DNA of 64,000 nucleotides from Asterella californica (Eukaryota; Streptophyta; Marchantiopsida; Marchantiales; Aytoniaceae): positions 2,232,001 to 2,296,000 of the forward strand of contig JAYKYS010000009.1 of NCBI GenBank assembly GCA_036924285.1, written 5' to 3'. Each line of letters begins with the position of its first letter. The first letter of the stretch is position 1. Shown here piece by piece: positions 63,065-64,000 of this stretch. The translations under genes were made by a program, and so were the position numbers. The notes beneath the pieces were generated by a model. That model did not search any database and was not told the DNA's origin. It saw nothing but the letters and a program-made list of their open reading frames with translations.

Positions 63065-64000
63065 AAATCACCGAAGCGTAGCTCAAAGCAAGAGAAACTT
63101 CTCTTTGCTAACAAACAGAGCTGCACCAGTATCACACGATTGAAACCCAAGTCCAAATCACATCCATGTACAAGCTCTTAGCTAAAGCTAGCTACCACAA
63201 GCTGTACATAATCAACAAAAACTCTAACGAACTCAAAAGGACGAAATCCGTAGCGAAAGAACCTAAAAAGATCTATCTGAGAACTTTCTCCTTCCGTCAA
63301 ACGGTCTTCAGATGTCGATAGGAACTCATTACCTGACTCCGTTGGCCCAAGAAACCTTCAGATCCAAATCCCGATAGTCGAGATATCGCTGATTTTCGGT
63401 CGCAAGTGATCGAACTTTCAAAAACTCCTCCCTACGGCTTAAAACCGCACACACCGCACAAACGGATCGTCTAAACTGATATCCGTCTTCTCTAGCAGGT
63501 AGATCTAGCTACCTTGAACCCAACGAGACTCCAAACAAGCCGTTTGGAGCTCCCCTTGCAAAACCACGCAAGAAATTTAGTCGCAAGTTGCAAAAAACTT
63601 ACGTAAATGGACTCCCTATGGCTCAAACTCGCTCACCACACCCAATCCAACAATCCAATTTACGTATTGTCTTCTCCTATGAGTAGATGAAGACTCCCTG
63701 GTCGCGTAGGCACCAAGAACAAAGAGCTTGGCTCACCGATCGCAAAGAACAACCCAATCTCAGATCGCAGACGAACGAAAATTTGACGTAAACGCCTCCC
63801 TACGAGCCAAATTCACTCAAAACTCCTAAACCGCTCGATGAAACTTCATATCATTTTCAATTTCTGGTAGAACTCAGTGCTCTGATCCCGATGGATCCAA
63901 GGATAGCAAGTTTGGACTCCAGAACGGCTCGAACGGTCCAACTCTCTCTCACATGTAACTAAAATCTCCAAATCTCCTTCCTACGTCTCAATTTCTCCCA
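63065..64000 (-). repeat. Long dispersed repeat, copy C (inverted, runs off the window)
   Basis: Reverse complement of copies A and B, including the uninterrupted site equivalent to the chromovirus insertion (plus strand GATGGATCCAAGGATAGCAAG near 63,890). The window ends inside it. Confidence 0.85.

Overview
The window looks like nuclear DNA of a land plant, probably a non-seed lineage (bryophyte-like; this placement is inference). Three things point there: a plant-specific PLATZ zinc-binding protein gene, a plant-type katanin-p60-like AAA ATPase gene split by GT-AG introns, and plant LTR retrotransposons, one with the plant initiator-Met tRNA primer site. There are no operons, rRNA genes, supported tRNA genes or CRISPR arrays. 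Genes are sparse. Most of the window is AT-rich intergenic DNA and decayed transposable elements.

Layout. 1-3.2 kb: nothing recognised. 3.2-4.8 kb (minus): PLATZ gene, four coding exons resolved, first exon missing. 4.8-20 kb: AT-rich spacer with dispersed repeats, foldbacks and one copy (A, 15.9-17.4 kb) of a long repeat family. 22.8-23.2 kb (plus): an unrecognised two-exon coding candidate. 26.7-33.3 kb (minus): complete KATNAL2/CCP1-type ATPase gene; eleven coding exons join in frame to 425 aa. 35.7-37.5 kb: a foldback element and a 1-kb Tourist/Harbinger-like MITE.

38.7-48.3 kb (plus): the most interesting region. It holds two decayed, internally deleted copies of an unusual Ty3/gypsy-type element. 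The first has gag, protease, a C5-cytosine DNA methyltransferase domain, an integrase C-terminus and part of a PHD finger. The second has reverse transcriptase, RNase H, the integrase zinc-binding domain and the PHD finger. Three 106-bp repeats with TG...CA ends look like very short LTRs of this family.

50.1-50.5 kb (plus): a small intact gene for a probable plastid membrane protein. 52.2-52.8 kb: a decayed Myb/SANT-like ORF. 53.5-61.5 kb: repeat copy B, split by a full-length but dead minus-strand chromovirus (54,353-60,455). That element has recognisable LTRs, PBS, PPT, gag, pol and chromodomain, and its LTRs carry dense heat-shock-element arrays. 62.2-62.7 kb (minus): a gag-like fragment beside repeat copy C (63.1-64 kb, inverted).

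How it fits together: the host genes are functionally unrelated neighbours. The elements are linked by one theme: both Ty3 families carry chromatin modules (methyltransferase plus PHD finger in one, chromodomain in the other). Nearly every disabling change recognised is a C-to-T or G-to-A transition, as expected of long-methylated DNA.
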